Assembly (NCBI GenBank): GCA_002753515.1
Contig: PEAK01000013.1
Coordinates: 1-64,000, forward strand
DNA length: 64,000 nt
Direction of reading: 5' to 3'
Source of the DNA: Magnetococcales bacterium
GTDB taxonomy: Bacteria; Pseudomonadota; Magnetococcia; Magnetococcales; UBA8363
Both the position numbers and the translations under genes were made by a program. Below are positions 31,909-43,296 of this stretch, in pieces (positions within the stretch are counted from its first letter, which is position 1; every line of letters begins with the position of its first letter). The notes under the pieces are model-generated. The model saw nothing but the letters and a program-made list of their open reading frames with translations. It was not told the DNA's origin and did no database searches.

Positions 31909-34900
31909 ATGAGAAAAACATTAAAAATATCAACAAGATCAAAACTATTTCCAATAATACTTCTATTATTGGGAATTGCCTTTTCCAATATTTATTGGGC
32001 CTATTCCACCTACGAAAAACGGGAGTTTTCACGCCAATATTTTGAGCAAGTTACCGCAAACGCCTGGAATATCATCACCAGGAGACTTTTTCTCCAGGAT
32101 AATCTGTCACGGGCCATAAGCGGGCTGTTCACGACCTCGGATGCCATTTCCACCATCGCCTGGAACCGTTTTTTGGATGCCATGGATTGGGAAAGGCGGT
32201 ATCCGGGATTGCAGGAAATCGCTTTTGTCGTTCCCGTAACGGAGGAGGAGCGGGAACGATTCGAGCGCCGCATGCAATTTCCCTTCAGCCCTTATTTTCG
32301 GGTGGAAAGTGAAGAAAAACGCGACGATTATTTCGTCGTCACTTTTCACCGCGCCCTGGATCCCGAGCAAATTTTTTACAAACCGGGTACGGATTTGGGC
32401 TCTGAAAAAGGGCGTCGTGAAGGGGCCAAACAATCCCGGGATTGGGGGCGATCGGTTTTTTCACCACCGGTCATGCGCCAGGTCGGTGATGACGTTCGCT
32501 GGGAATTCCTCTATTTTTATCCGGTCTATCGCCCCGGACGATCCTTGGCGACCGTCGATGATCGTCGTTTGGCCTTTTTTGGCTGGATTGTCACGGTTTA
32601 CGATGCGAAAAAATTATTTGAATCCCTTTTTGGCAGTGTCCATATCGACCTGCGCGCCGAAATATTTGATGGGTTGATGATTTCCCCCAATTCAAAAATA
32701 TATGACACGCATCCCGGAATCAGCGAAGGCCGGTCCAATCTGGAATGGATTCGCATCACCCAATCGACAGCGGGCCAGGGGGGATGGACCATCCGTTTGT
32801 CCCCCAGCCCCATATTCATTGAAAATTATCAATCGCGAGCCAGTTCCGCCATACCCATTGCCGGCTTTGTCATCAGCGTTGCCATTGCCCTCAGCTATTG
32901 GGTGTTGATTTCCGGACGTGAGCGCGCCCTGGATGAAGCGCTACAAATGACCCGCCAATTGGGGGTGAGCGAAGAACGCTTCATGCGCATCGTCCTGTAC
33001 GCACCTATCCCGGTACTCATCCACTCCGCGATAGACGGGCGCATCATTCAAGCCAATCAGCGCTGGCTGGAATTATCGGGAATCCAACGTGATGAAAAAT
33101 TGACCCTGAGGGATTGGGTCGAGCGCATCTCCCCTCCGGAACAGCACCAGTCGCTCATGGAACTGCTCGGCCCCCCGTTTCCCTCCGACAATCCCCTGAA
33201 GGAGGGGGAGTTGACCCTGCACCCCATCGAGGGGGGGACTCGGGTATGGATGGTACGCTCCCGCCCTTTGGATCATTCCGTTGTTGAGGGTGGCATGGTC
33301 CTCAGCATGGGGATGGATATCACCGACATGAAGGCGACCGAAATTTCCCTGGTGCAAGCCAAACGGGAAGCGGAAGCCGCCAATTTGGCCAAAAGCGAAT
33401 TTTTGGCGACCATGAGCCATGAAATTCGCACACCGATGAATGCCATTGTTGGCATGGCCGAAGTCCTGGAGGAAACCCCACTAACCGAGGAACAACGGGA
33501 ATATGTGGCGGTATTTCGCCGGGCCGGGGACAATTTACTGGAATTGATTAATGATATCCTTGATTTATCCAAGGTTGAGGCGGGGCGGATGGAATTGGAT
33601 CGGGTGCCCTTTTCCCTCAAGGATCTATTGCGCCGCATCATGGACATCATGATCCACCGCGCCCGCGAGCGGGGGTTGGTGCTCAATCTGGAGGTCGAGG
33701 AAAACATTCCCGACTGGTTGATCGGAGACCCGAAACGATTGCGGCAAATTTTAATCAACCTGATCGGCAACGCCATTAAATTCACCCATGAAGGGAGTGT
33801 GTCCCTGTACGTCAAGAAAAATACCGGGAATGTCAGTCCAGGGGCCTTGCAATTTCTCGTCAAGGATACGGGAATTGGCGTTCCGCCTGACAAGCAGGTG
33901 AGAATTTTTGAATCTTTCACCCAAGCCGATACGTCAACGACCCGAAAATATGGGGGAACAGGTCTTGGATTGGCGATCACCCGCAAACTCGTCAACTTGA
34001 TGAATGGTGATATCCATGTCACCTCGGAAATGGGCAAGGGCAGTGTTTTTTGCTTTACAGCCATATTGGATTTGGTGGACCAAAGCCATATTTCCCCAAT
34101 ACCTCCACGAGATAATGAGCATCGTAATTTAGATGGGAAACGAATCCTCGTCGTCGGGGAGCAACCCGACCATCGATTGGTTCTGACGCGCCTGATTGAA
34201 GGATTGGGGGGGGCCGTGATCAGCGCAGAAAATCCTGCACAGGCTTTGACCAATCTTCACGCGCAGATAGACGCCAATGCGCCTGTGGATGCCGTGTTGC
34301 TGCAACCCCCGCCGGAACAAACGGATATCCTTGAAAGCGTCCAAATGTTACGTGATGAAACCCGACAACCCAATCTTGCGGTTGTTGTGGTCAGCTCCTA
34401 CCAACTGCAAGGGGATTTGGCACGCGCCCGCGAGCGCAACATTGGCTTGCTGCTCCATCCCGTCAAGGGAGAAGCATTATTGGACGCCTTGTCCACGGTT
34501 TTGCAACTGGAAGCCGCGATTTCCCAGGAGAAGCACCCCTCCCAACCCGGGGTTGGCGGGGCCAACGAGCAACCAACCCATGAAAAAGACAAAAATATTT
34601 TATTGGTTGACGACTCTGAGGATAATATCCTTCTGGTCAACGCCTTCCTTAAAAAGACCTCCCACAAGCTCACGGTTAGGCAAAATGGCGTCGACGCCGT
34701 TGCTGCCGTCAAGGAAGCCGAATTTGATCTCGTATTGATGGACGTGCAAATGCCAGTCATGGATGGCTATGCCGCAACCCGCATCATCCGCCAATGGGAA
34801 CAGGAAAACAATCGCAGGCCAGTCCCGATTATCGCGCTGACCGCCCATGCCTTCGCAGAAAATGAACGACAATCCCTGGAAGCGGGATGCACGGCGCATC

Positions 34901-35013
34901 TGACCAAGCCCATCACCAAGCCCCGTCTGTTGGAAGCCATTGCAACCCACGCACTCGACCGGTTACCGGAAGAATTGCAGAAAAATCTTCACGGTCCATC
35001 ACGTCTTGTCTGA
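31909..35013 (+). CDS. CHASE-PAS hybrid histidine kinase with two receiver-like domains
   Basis: CHASE-like periplasmic domain, PAS, H-box [17 protein letters not shown]-box [29 protein letters not shown], terminal REC with [13 protein letters not shown]. Confidence 0.93.
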   Translation: MRKTLKISTRSKLFPIILLLLGIAFSNIYWAYSTYEKREFSRQYFEQVTANAWNIITRRLFLQDNLSRAISGLFTTSDAISTIAWNRFLDAMDWERRYPGLQEIAFVVPVTEEERERFERRMQFPFSPYFRVESEEKRDDYFVVTFHRALDPEQIFYKPGTDLGSEKGRREGAKQSRDWGRSVFSPPVMRQVGDDVRWEFLYFYPVYRPGRSLATVDDRRLAFFGWIVTVYDAKKLFESLFGSVHIDLRAEIFDGLMISPNSKIYDTHPGISEGRSNLEWIRITQSTAGQGGWTIRLSPSPIFIENYQSRASSAIPIAGFVISVAIALSYWVLISGRERALDEALQMTRQLGVSEERFMRIVLYAPIPVLIHSAIDGRIIQANQRWLELSGIQRDEKLTLRDWVERISPPEQHQSLMELLGPPFPSDNPLKEGELTLHPIEGGTRVWMVRSRPLDHSVVEGGMVLSMGMDITDMKATEISLVQAKREAEAANLAKSEFLATMSHEIRTPMNAIVGMAEVLEETPLTEEQREYVAVFRRAGDNLLELINDILDLSKVEAGRMELDRVPFSLKDLLRRIMDIMIHRARERGLVLNLEVEENIPDWLIGDPKRLRQILINLIGNAIKFTHEGSVSLYVKKNTGNVSPGALQFLVKDTGIGVPPDKQVRIFESFTQADTSTTRKYGGTGLGLAITRKLVNLMNGDIHVTSEMGKGSVFCFTAILDLVDQSHISPIPPRDNEHRNLDGKRILVVGEQPDHRLVLTRLIEGLGGAVISAENPAQALTNLHAQIDANAPVDAVLLQPPPEQTDILESVQMLRDETRQPNLAVVVVSSYQLQGDLARARERNIGLLLHPVKGEALLDALSTVLQLEAAISQEKHPSQPGVGGANEQPTHEKDKNILLVDDSEDNILLVNAFLKKTSHKLTVRQNGVDAVAAVKEAEFDLVLMDVQMPVMDGYAATRIIRQWEQENNRRPVPIIALTAHAFAENERQSLEAGCTAHLTKPITKPRLLEAIATHALDRLPEELQKNLHGPSRLV

Positions 35014-35100
35014 AAAAACGTCTTCCAGGGACTGGGCATCGAAGATACGGAGGCTCCAACCTTCCAAAGATTGAAGATCGGCCTTGGCTATGGCAGGCCT
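34999..35100 (-). pseudogene. C-terminal remnant of an Rpn/PDDEXK transposase-family gene
   Basis: Minus-strand translation [31 protein letters not shown] matches the C-terminus of the intact gene at 35233-36156 (KIAKADLSSLEEWSLRIFDTRSLDDVFSHSM*). Confidence 0.8.
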
Positions 35101-35232
35101 CCAAATTTTTTTCAGTCACATTTGAACATTTCCGACTCTTACTGGCCTGCCAAACGGGATTTTTATGGACGAAAGCGCCCATTTCAGCGAGAATAGCCTT
35201 GAAATCGTGAATGCAACTCAAGGTCATTACAA

Positions 35233-36156
35233 GTGAAATTCGTCGACCCACGCATCGACTTCGCTTTCAAAAAAATTTTCGGCAGCGAAGATGCTAAGGA
35301 TATCCTCATCAGTTTTTTGGAGAGTCTGCTTGGCCTTAGAGGCGATAGGTGCATCGCCGAGTTGGCCATCATGGATCCTTTTTTGGTTCCGCGTCTCAAG
35401 GATCTCAAATCAACGATCCTGGATGTGCGTTGCAAGGACCATCGAGGTATCTCCTATATCGTCGAGATGCAGGTCGAGAAGGTCGCCGCCTTTTTAAAAA
35501 GAATCCAATTCAACAGCGCCAAGGCTTACGCCAACCAGATCAGCCGGGGCGAAGACTATCCGAACCTGAAACAAATCATTGCCGTCACAATCACGGACTT
35601 TATCCTGTTTGAAGGCTTCGAACACTGCGCATCGGTTCACGAATCCCGCGAAACGGTTTTCGGGCAATCCCACTTAACCGATATCATTCACCATTTTGTC
35701 GAGTTGCCAAAGTTTACCAAGGATTTGAACTCCTGCGATGGTATTTTTGATCAGTGGCTCTATTTCATCAAGTATGCAAGTACCCTTGAAGAGATTCCCG
35801 AAAAAATGCAGGCTGCCCCTATTCGACACGCTTTTGAAAAAGCCAGGGTCGCCAACATGACGGCGGACGAGTTGGAACTGTATGACAAAGCTGGAATTGC
35901 CATCGCCGATGCACGTGGGCGCGTAGAACTGGCAAGGGAAGAAGGACGAGAGGAAGGAGAACGGATTGGCGAGCAGAGAGGCGAAAGAAAAGAAGCGGCT
36001 AAAATGCTGACTCGCCAGTTACAACGCCGTTTCGGCTCCGTACCCGATTGGGCCAATGAAAAAATAGCCAAAGCAGACCTGTCATCTTTGGAGGAGTGGA
36101 GCCTCCGCATTTTCGATACCCGGTCACTGGACGATGTTTTTTCGCACAGCATGTGA
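35233..36156 (+). CDS. Rpn family / PD-(D/E)XK nuclease family transposase
   Basis: MKFVDPRIDFAFKKIFGSEDAKDILISFLESLLGL, VEMQVEK, charged REEGREEGERIGEQRGERKEA linker and DUF4351-like tail. Confidence 0.9.
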   Translation: MKFVDPRIDFAFKKIFGSEDAKDILISFLESLLGLRGDRCIAELAIMDPFLVPRLKDLKSTILDVRCKDHRGISYIVEMQVEKVAAFLKRIQFNSAKAYANQISRGEDYPNLKQIIAVTITDFILFEGFEHCASVHESRETVFGQSHLTDIIHHFVELPKFTKDLNSCDGIFDQWLYFIKYASTLEEIPEKMQAAPIRHAFEKARVANMTADELELYDKAGIAIADARGRVELAREEGREEGERIGEQRGERKEAAKMLTRQLQRRFGSVPDWANEKIAKADLSSLEEWSLRIFDTRSLDDVFSHSM

Positions 36157-36271
36157 CAGTATGTGACCCAACGGCTGACACCATGCATGGGAAAAATCGA
36201 TTGCCGCACGCAGGTATTCTTAAGAAAATTACAAACATAAAACTTCGCTCAATCAACATAGTGTTATTTCG

Positions 36272-36847
36272 ATGGATGAGTCCAAAGAACGATTGCTGGA
36301 ACGTCTGGCATCCATCCTGGCGCTACACCCGGAAGGCATCAAGGAATATGCCCTGGTGCGCCTCTTGAAACAGGAAAACATCCCCCCCTTTGCCGACAGC
36401 TCATTGAGCGACCCGCTGCACTTGTTTCACGTCCATTTTTTGCTGTTTCACTGCTTGTACCTGCTCAAATCTCGCATGATCACCCTGGGAATCGGCGATT
36501 TGGAAATTCATTGTCTGAATATTTGCCTGATTCCGTTGTCGCAAAGCCTGGGCGGTGACATGACAAGGTTTGATCCTTTACAAAGCTATTATCTCGACCT
36601 GAGCCACTTGGACCGAACCACCCGGGACGATGTCTCGAAGATGATCGATACGTTTTGGCAACAATGGGACCGTCACGAAAAACGCGCAGCGGCATGCACC
36701 CTGCTGGACCTTCCAGAAGATGCCGATTCGGCAACCATCAAAAGGCGATACCGACATCTGGCCAAAATTCACCATCCCGACATCGGGGGTGATGGGAAAG
36801 CGTTCGCCAACATTGCCGCCGCGGTCGCAGTTCTTTTAACGCCCTAA
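36272..36847 (+). CDS. DnaJ-related protein with C-terminal J-domain
   Basis: N-terminal DNAJ_related-like region; C-terminal LLDLPEDADSATIKRRYRHLAKIHHPDIGGDGKAFANIAAAVAVLL with HPD motif. Confidence 0.8.
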   Translation: MDESKERLLERLASILALHPEGIKEYALVRLLKQENIPPFADSSLSDPLHLFHVHFLLFHCLYLLKSRMITLGIGDLEIHCLNICLIPLSQSLGGDMTRFDPLQSYYLDLSHLDRTTRDDVSKMIDTFWQQWDRHEKRAAACTLLDLPEDADSATIKRRYRHLAKIHHPDIGGDGKAFANIAAAVAVLLTP

Positions 36848-36936
36848 ACTGTATGCCTTTTGCATTGGCTGAAAATATGGCAAACTCGTTATGGTGATTT
36901 AAACCGCAACCAACGCGGGACACGTAATTTTCTAGC

Positions 36937-37019
36937 GTCATTCCCGCGAAAGCGGGAATCCAGAAAGTCAGGGAAAGGTGTGTAGATCCCCTCTGGATCC
37001 CCGCTTTCGCGGGGATGAC
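36937..37019. repeat. Intergenic palindromic repeat (REP/MITE-like)
   Basis: GTCATTCCCGCGAAAGCGGGAATCCAG (36937-36963) and CTGGATCCCCGCTTTCGCGGGGATGAC (36993-37019); each arm is itself a hairpin. Confidence 0.85.
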
Positions 37020-37144
37020 AAGAACTACGCATCCCAAGATAGCTGCGGTTTAGGACGATGACTTAAAGCACCCGTTTTGCCATTTTTTTGGTCTGGCTGC
37101 CGGCACCCGGGAAAGGATCATCCCCTCCCGGCCTTATTCTTTTC

Positions 37145-38707
37145 ATGGATGATACCATCATGGTTGACCGCGTCCTGATTTTTGACACAACATTGCGCGA
37201 TGGCGAACAATCGCCCGGGGCGTCGATGAATATTGAAGAAAAATTGCGCATCGCCCGCCAATTGGAACGCTTGAAGGTGGACGTGATCGAGGCGGGCTTT
37301 CCCATCGCTTCCGTGGGTGATTTTGAATCGGTTAAAGAGATAGCGCATCTGGTGCGTGACTGTAGTATCGCAGGCTTGGCCCGGGCGCGCCTGGAAGATA
37401 TCGATCGGGCGTGGGAAGCCTTGTCACAGGCTGCCGACCCGCGCATCCACACCTTTATCGCCACCAGCCCCATCCACCGGCGCCACAAGTTGGGGATGGA
37501 TCAGGACCAGGTTCTGGAAGCGGCCGTTGCCGCCGTACGCCATGCGGTGCGCTACACCAGCAACGTGGAGTGGTCCGCCGAAGATGCCGGACGAACCGAA
37601 TTGGATTTCCTCAGCCGTATCGTCCAGGCGGTCATCCGCGCCGGTGCCAAAACAGTCAACATTCCCGATACGGTCGGTTATACCCTGCCCGAAGAGTTCG
37701 GTGCCCGGATCCACTACCTGATGGAACATGTTGACAATATTCATCAAGCAACCATTTCGGTCCATTGTCACAACGATCTGGGCTTGGCCGTCGCCAATTC
37801 CCTGGCAGCGGTGGCCCATGGCGCCCGCCAGGTGGAATGCACCATCAATGGTCTGGGCGAGCGTGCGGGCAATGCCGCTCTCGAGGAAGTGGTCATGGCA
37901 CTCCGCACGCGCCACGATCACCCCCCGTTTCAATCCCTGGAAACCCGTATCGACACCACGGAGATCATTCGCACCTCCAAATTGGTATCCGCCGTCACCG
38001 GCTTTCCAGTGCAACCCAACAAAGCCATCGTCGGTGCCAATGCCTTTGCCCATGAATCGGGGATTCACCAGGATGGGGTTTTGAAAGAAGTCACCACCTA
38101 CGAAATCATGACCCCCGAATCGGTGGGACTGGCAACCAATCGCATGGTGTTGGGCAAACATTCGGGTCGGCATGCGTTCAAGGATCGCCTCCGGGAAATG
38201 GGCTACGAATTGGACGACCAACAATTGGACCGGGCTTTTCACCGTTTCAAAGGGTTGGCGGATATGAAGCAGGAATTGTTCGATGAAGACATCCGGGCCC
38301 TGGTGGACGACGAGGTCATTCGCGAAGACGACCATTACCGTCTGGAACGGTTGCATGTCGCCTCGGGAACCCAGGATACCCCCATGGCGGCTGTGGCCAT
38401 TCAAGCGGGTGGCGAAAGCCTCCTGGAAGCCACGGGTTCAGGCGTTGGCCCGGTCGATGCCGTGTTTCAGGCCATCCACAAACTGATTCCCGAGGCGGCC
38501 ACCACCCGTTTGAATCTGTACCAGGTCCACGCAGTAACCGGCGGTATGGATGCCCAGGCGGTGGTCACGGTACGCCTCGAACAAGGGGGACGATTGATCC
38601 AGGGTCAAGGGGCCGATTACGATACCATGGTGGCCTCGGCTCGGGCTTTTATTAACGCCTTGAACAAACTGGCGCACAGGAAGAACTTGCCGCATAAGGG
38701 CGTGTGA
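37145..38707 (+). CDS. leuA: 2-isopropylmalate synthase
   Basis: [40 protein letters not shown]-type motif, [17 protein letters not shown]-terminal LeuA regulatory domain. Confidence 0.97.
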   Translation: MDDTIMVDRVLIFDTTLRDGEQSPGASMNIEEKLRIARQLERLKVDVIEAGFPIASVGDFESVKEIAHLVRDCSIAGLARARLEDIDRAWEALSQAADPRIHTFIATSPIHRRHKLGMDQDQVLEAAVAAVRHAVRYTSNVEWSAEDAGRTELDFLSRIVQAVIRAGAKTVNIPDTVGYTLPEEFGARIHYLMEHVDNIHQATISVHCHNDLGLAVANSLAAVAHGARQVECTINGLGERAGNAALEEVVMALRTRHDHPPFQSLETRIDTTEIIRTSKLVSAVTGFPVQPNKAIVGANAFAHESGIHQDGVLKEVTTYEIMTPESVGLATNRMVLGKHSGRHAFKDRLREMGYELDDQQLDRAFHRFKGLADMKQELFDEDIRALVDDEVIREDDHYRLERLHVASGTQDTPMAAVAIQAGGESLLEATGSGVGPVDAVFQAIHKLIPEAATTRLNLYQVHAVTGGMDAQAVVTVRLEQGGRLIQGQGADYDTMVASARAFINALNKLAHRKNLPHKGV

Positions 38708-38768
38708 CATTCTGGCAAGAGCGGGGAGATATTGTTTAACATTTTGTTATGATTTAAAAAAACATCTT

Positions 38769-38784
38769 TGGCACGTCATTTGTT
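38769..38784 (+). promoter_or_regulatory. Candidate sigma54 (-24/-12) promoter
   Basis: TGGCAC-GTCAT-TTGTT against TGGCAC-N5-TTGCW; one mismatch at the -12 C. Confidence 0.5.
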
Positions 38785-38856
38785 AGAGTGATGGGGATAG
38801 TTGCGTCATGGAACGGACGCAATGGAATACGTACAACTCCAAGAAAGGGGCCTATC

Positions 38857-39312
38857 ATGAGCATCCGCCGTGTGGGAAAGGCTGACTCGCCTGCCGCTGG
38901 CTCAATCTCCTCTGCTAAAAATCGCAGTGTCGACAGCGTGTCAGGGGAAATTTTTGCCCGTCACCTGGCGGATATTGCCGCTGTCCGCGATCCGGAAGCA
39001 GTCGATGCCGTCACCGCCACCGAACTGGTCACCGCCGTAAGTGACCGGGAGCCAACGCCACATCAGCGTCGGGAACAACTCCTGCAAACAGGCGAACTCC
39101 TTGATTCCCTGGCCGCCCTGGGTCGCGACATCGCGGCCGTTGGCACAAACTCGTCCATGGAATTGCGCTCCCACCTGCAAAAAACACGTGATCTCGCCCT
39201 GCGCACCCTGTCGGATTCCCCCACCACCGGTCTGGAGCGGGATTTATTGCATCGGACCACGGTTTTGGCAACGGTAGAACTGGCAAAAAGTGACCGGGGG
39301 GATTATAAGTAG
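38857..39312 (+). CDS. FliX-like flagellar assembly regulator (tentative)
   Basis: Small protein with C-terminal [23 protein letters not shown]...[21 protein letters not shown], resembling the FliX pattern by memory; internal ATG start chosen. Confidence 0.4.
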   Translation: MSIRRVGKADSPAAGSISSAKNRSVDSVSGEIFARHLADIAAVRDPEAVDAVTATELVTAVSDREPTPHQRREQLLQTGELLDSLAALGRDIAAVGTNSSMELRSHLQKTRDLALRTLSDSPTTGLERDLLHRTTVLATVELAKSDRGDYK

Positions 39313-39376
39313 GGACTTAGGGTCTCCCGCCGCATCGGTAGCTGACCGGCAGAGTCCAAAGCCCCCGACTTGGCGT

Positions 39377-41197
39377 GTGTATACATTGAACCGAATCCGT
39401 AACTTTTCCATCATCGCCCATATTGACCATGGGAAAAGCACCCTGGCCGACCGGTTGATCGAACGCACCGGTGCCATGGAGTTGCGCGACATGTCCAACC
39501 AGGTCCTGGACAGCATGGACCTGGAAAGGGAACGGGGCATCACCATCAAAGCCCAGTCAGCCCGACTCTCCTATACCGCACGCGATGGCCACACCTACAC
39601 CCTCAACCTCATCGACACCCCGGGCCACGTCGACTTTTCCTACGAAGTATCGCGTTCTTTGGCCGCCTGCGAAGGGGCGCTCCTGGTCGTCGATGCCGCT
39701 CAAGGGGTCGAGGCGCAAACATTGGCCAACGTCTACCTGGCCATGGAAAATAACCTGGAAATCGTCCCGGTTATCAATAAAATCGACCTGCCATCCGCCG
39801 ATCCCGCCCGTGTACGCGCCCAAATTGAAGAAGTCATCGGCCTGGATGCCACCGATGCCATCGAATGCTCCGCCAAATCGGGTATCGGCATTGATGCCAT
39901 CCTGGAAGCCATCGTCACCCGCATGCCGCCTCCCAAGGGAGATCGCGATGCCCCCCTGAAAGCCTTGATCGTCGACTCCTGGTACGATAATTACCTGGGG
40001 GTGGTCGCTTTGGTCCGGGTCTACGAAGGCGGGATGTCGACGCAAAAACGGGTGGAAAGCCGCACACGCAAAATTCGCCTCATGAGTTCCGGTCTCGAAT
40101 ACGCCTTGGACCGACTGGCCGTTGTCACCCCCAGAATGGTGGATGTGGAAAGCTTGAGCGCCGGTGAAGTCGGCTTGGTCATCGCCGGTATCAAAGAATT
40201 GTCCCAGGCCCGGGTCGGCGATACCATCACCGATGCCGCCCGACCCGCCGATCAGCGCCTGCCAGGGTTCAAAGCCGTGAAACCCATGGTGTTCGCCGGA
40301 CTCTACCCCGTGGACTCCGCCGAATATGAATCCCTTAAAGATGCCCTGGAAAAACTCTCCCTCAACGATGCCGCCATCATCTACGAAGCGGAATCCTCCC
40401 CCGCATTGGGTTTTGGATTCCGTTGCGGTTTCTTGGGCATGCTGCACATGGAAATCGTCCAGGAACGCCTGGAACGAGAATTTGACCTGGATCTGGTAAC
40501 CACCGCCCCCAGCGTGGTCTATCGGGTGATCCTCACCAACGGTACCATCGTTGAGGTCGATAATCCCGCCAACCTGCCACCCACCAATCATTGGAATATC
40601 ATTGAAGAACCCTTCATCAAGGCTTCCATCATGGCACCCGCCGAATACATGGGGCCGGTGATCCAAATGTGTAACGAACGCCGTGGCGTTCAGCGCGATA
40701 TCGTCTACGTCTCCGACACCCGGGTCTTGATCCAGTTTGAAATGCCCCTCAATGAAATCGTCATGGATTTTCACGACCGCCTGAAATCCATCACCCGAGG
40801 CTATGCCTCCATGGATTATGAATGGCTCGAATATCGCGAGGGCAGTCTGGTCAAACTTGACGTGTTGATCAATGGCGACCCGGTCGATGCCCTGTCCAGC
40901 ATCGTGCATCGCGACAAGTCTCAAGCCAAAGGGCGCGATCTGGCCAAAAAAATGAAAGAGATCATCCACCGGCAAATGTTTGAAGTCTCTATCCAGGCGG
41001 CTATCGGCGCCAAAATCATCGCCAGGGAAACCGTCAAGGCACTCAGAAAAAATGTTACGGCCAAATGTTATGGCGGTGATGTCACTCGTAAAAGAAAATT
41101 ACTGGAAAAACAAAAGGCTGGCAAAAAACGCATGAAACAGGTCGGCAAAGTGGAAATACCGCAGGAAGCGTTCTTGGCCGTGCTGAAAGTGGAATAG
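39377..41197 (+). CDS. lepA: Elongation factor 4
   Basis: [65 protein letters not shown]-terminal LepA domain. Start uncertain (GTG 39377 or nearby). Confidence 0.97.
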   Translation: MYTLNRIRNFSIIAHIDHGKSTLADRLIERTGAMELRDMSNQVLDSMDLERERGITIKAQSARLSYTARDGHTYTLNLIDTPGHVDFSYEVSRSLAACEGALLVVDAAQGVEAQTLANVYLAMENNLEIVPVINKIDLPSADPARVRAQIEEVIGLDATDAIECSAKSGIGIDAILEAIVTRMPPPKGDRDAPLKALIVDSWYDNYLGVVALVRVYEGGMSTQKRVESRTRKIRLMSSGLEYALDRLAVVTPRMVDVESLSAGEVGLVIAGIKELSQARVGDTITDAARPADQRLPGFKAVKPMVFAGLYPVDSAEYESLKDALEKLSLNDAAIIYEAESSPALGFGFRCGFLGMLHMEIVQERLEREFDLDLVTTAPSVVYRVILTNGTIVEVDNPANLPPTNHWNIIEEPFIKASIMAPAEYMGPVIQMCNERRGVQRDIVYVSDTRVLIQFEMPLNEIVMDFHDRLKSITRGYASMDYEWLEYREGSLVKLDVLINGDPVDALSSIVHRDKSQAKGRDLAKKMKEIIHRQMFEVSIQAAIGAKIIARETVKALRKNVTAKCYGGDVTRKRKLLEKQKAGKKRMKQVGKVEIPQEAFLAVLKVE

Positions 41198-41207
41198 GTG
41201 GAAAGAC

Positions 41208-42146
41208 GTGGATTCCAATCAGGAAACAGAGCAAAAGGCGCAAACCGTCCAGGAAGAAGATCAAGAGATCCAGGCTCCGTCACCGGCCAAACACCTGTGG
41301 CACGGAGCCGTGTTCATCATGAGCGGTCTCTACCTGCTGGGCAGCACCGGCGATGGGGGCAGTGACGCCATCGAGGAAACCGGTCTCTCCTGGGGTCCCA
41401 TCATCGCGGTTGCCTTGCTGATCATCGGGGCGTTGTTCCTTTGGAAGGGGCGTTGGTTTCTGCAACACAAACACCCCCGCATACAAATAGTCGCCGAATA
41501 TTACGAAGCGATCATCCTGGCTGTCGGCATCGCCCTCCTGGTACGCACCTTCGTCGTGGAACCATTCAAAATTCCCTCGGGATCGATGATTCCAACCTTG
41601 CAGGTGGGCGATTACCTGTTCGTCAGCAAGTTCACTTATGGCCACCGAATCCCCTTCACCAAGGAACGCTTGTTCATGGGAGAGGGACCGAAACGGGGCG
41701 ATATCGTCGTGTTTGAATATCCACGCGACCCCGCCAAAGATTATATCAAACGTATCATCGGCCTGCCCGGCGACCGGATCGTCTATCAGGATAAACGACT
41801 GTACATCAACAACCAACCCGTCCCCTACGAAAGAACCGGAGAGTACACCTACCACGATGAACGCGATCGGGAAGTCACTTCCTTGCGACTTACGGAACAA
41901 TTGGAAGACCATCCCCATTCAGTTCTCATCCGCCCCTTCTATTTTTCCGATCAGATTACCGATGAGGTCGTGCCGCCTGGCCATTATTTTGTCATGGGAG
42001 ACAACCGTGACAACAGTAACGACAGTCGGTTCTGGGGGTTTGTCCCCGCCTACCGGCTGGTGGGACGTGCGTTGGCTATTTTTTGGTCCTGGGATTCCAG
42101 AGATAGCCGGTTGCGTTGGGAACGCCTCGGAAGTCTGGTCCGTTAG
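41208..42146 (+). CDS. lepB: Signal peptidase I
   Basis: FKIPSGSMIPTLQVGDYLFVSKFTYG, RGDIVVFEYPRDPAKDYIKRIIGLPGD, YFVMGDNRDNSNDSRFWGFVP. Confidence 0.96.
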   Translation: MDSNQETEQKAQTVQEEDQEIQAPSPAKHLWHGAVFIMSGLYLLGSTGDGGSDAIEETGLSWGPIIAVALLIIGALFLWKGRWFLQHKHPRIQIVAEYYEAIILAVGIALLVRTFVVEPFKIPSGSMIPTLQVGDYLFVSKFTYGHRIPFTKERLFMGEGPKRGDIVVFEYPRDPAKDYIKRIIGLPGDRIVYQDKRLYINNQPVPYERTGEYTYHDERDREVTSLRLTEQLEDHPHSVLIRPFYFSDQITDEVVPPGHYFVMGDNRDNSNDSRFWGFVPAYRLVGRALAIFWSWDSRDSRLRWERLGSLVR

Positions 42147-42208
42147 CACCTGATTTCCATCGTGTGAGAGGGCCTCGGGCCGATCGTTCCGGGTGATGGA
42201 GGATAACT

Positions 42209-42553
42209 GTGTCTAAATTGATGATTATCGCGGGCATTCTGGGTCTGTTTTTGACCTTCCTGGGTAAAGCGGGACCAGGAATCTATGATTATTATCTCAT
42301 GAAAGATTTGGCTGATCGCGTGGTCCTGGATTATGCAAGCCTGCCCATGAAGGAGGTCATGCGCCGTATCGAGTTTGAGTTAGATCGATCCAATATCAAG
42401 GTCTCGGAGGAAACCTTCCAGGTTCGTGAAACCAAACAGGGTTATCAAGTATTGGTCACCCAACGCATTCCCTTGGTTATTGAAGTGGGTGGCCGCACCC
42501 TAGCCATGAAGGGGCATGAGGAAATGGTCTTGCATTATGAAGCCGGCAAATAA
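42209..42553 (+). CDS. DUF4845-like small membrane protein
   Basis: N-terminal TM, 114 aa, lies between lepB and rnc as DUF4845 genes do in many proteobacteria. Confidence 0.6.
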   Translation: MSKLMIIAGILGLFLTFLGKAGPGIYDYYLMKDLADRVVLDYASLPMKEVMRRIEFELDRSNIKVSEETFQVRETKQGYQVLVTQRIPLVIEVGGRTLAMKGHEEMVLHYEAGK

Positions 42554-43283
42554 CACCTTGGCAACCGGGGCATGGGGCGGACTTGAAACACTGGAAAAGC
42601 GCTTGGGTTATACCTTTGCTGACCGAACTCTGCTCTTGACAGCACTCACGCATCGATCCGCCCCCAGACTGCTTGACACCCATACAGCCAATCCGAATCA
42701 CGAAAACCATAACGAACGCCTGGAATTTTTAGGCGATGCCGTCCTGGATCTCGCTGTTTCGGCATTACTCTATCAGCACTTCCCCAGGGCACCCGAAGGC
42801 ATGCTCTCCACTTGGCGCGCCTCCCTGGTCAACACCCGAACCCTGGGGAAAGTGGGTGAAGAATTATCCCTGGGAGACCTCCTGGAAATGGGCAAGGGGG
42901 AAGATTTGAGTGGTGGCCGCAAAAAAACATCCATTCTCGGCAACAGCCTGGAAGCCATTTTCGGTGCCATCTACCTGGATGGTGGGTATGAGGTGGTGTT
43001 GCAAGCAGCCGATCGCTTACTGGGTTCGCGCATCCGCACACTGGAAGAGGGCAAGTGGGACAAGGATTACAAAACCCTGCTCCAGGAAAAACTGCAAGGT
43101 TCCGGTCTCCCTTTGCCGGAATACCGCATAGCGCTCGTCAGTGGCGCCCCTCATGATCGCCACTTTGAAGTCGAATGCTTGGTGGGCCAGCAGGCGTCGG
43201 GAAAAGGGACGGGTCGCTCCAAACGCATCGCGGAACAAGCCGCCGCAGCCCAGGTTTTGTCAGCCCTGGCCCAGAAATCATAA
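42537..43283 (+). CDS. rnc: Ribonuclease III
   Basis: NERLEFLGDAVLDLAVSALLY, SILGNSLEAIFGAIYLDGGYE; C-terminal dsRBD. Confidence 0.96.
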   Translation: MKPANNTLATGAWGGLETLEKRLGYTFADRTLLLTALTHRSAPRLLDTHTANPNHENHNERLEFLGDAVLDLAVSALLYQHFPRAPEGMLSTWRASLVNTRTLGKVGEELSLGDLLEMGKGEDLSGGRKKTSILGNSLEAIFGAIYLDGGYEVVLQAADRLLGSRIRTLEEGKWDKDYKTLLQEKLQGSGLPLPEYRIALVSGAPHDRHFEVECLVGQQASGKGTGRSKRIAEQAAAAQVLSALAQKS

Positions 43284-43296
43284 CGCATCGTCCCAA

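Noticed and set aside
39557-40975. 472-aa minus-strand ORF opposite lepA
   Set aside because: Antisense to LepA with low-information composition.
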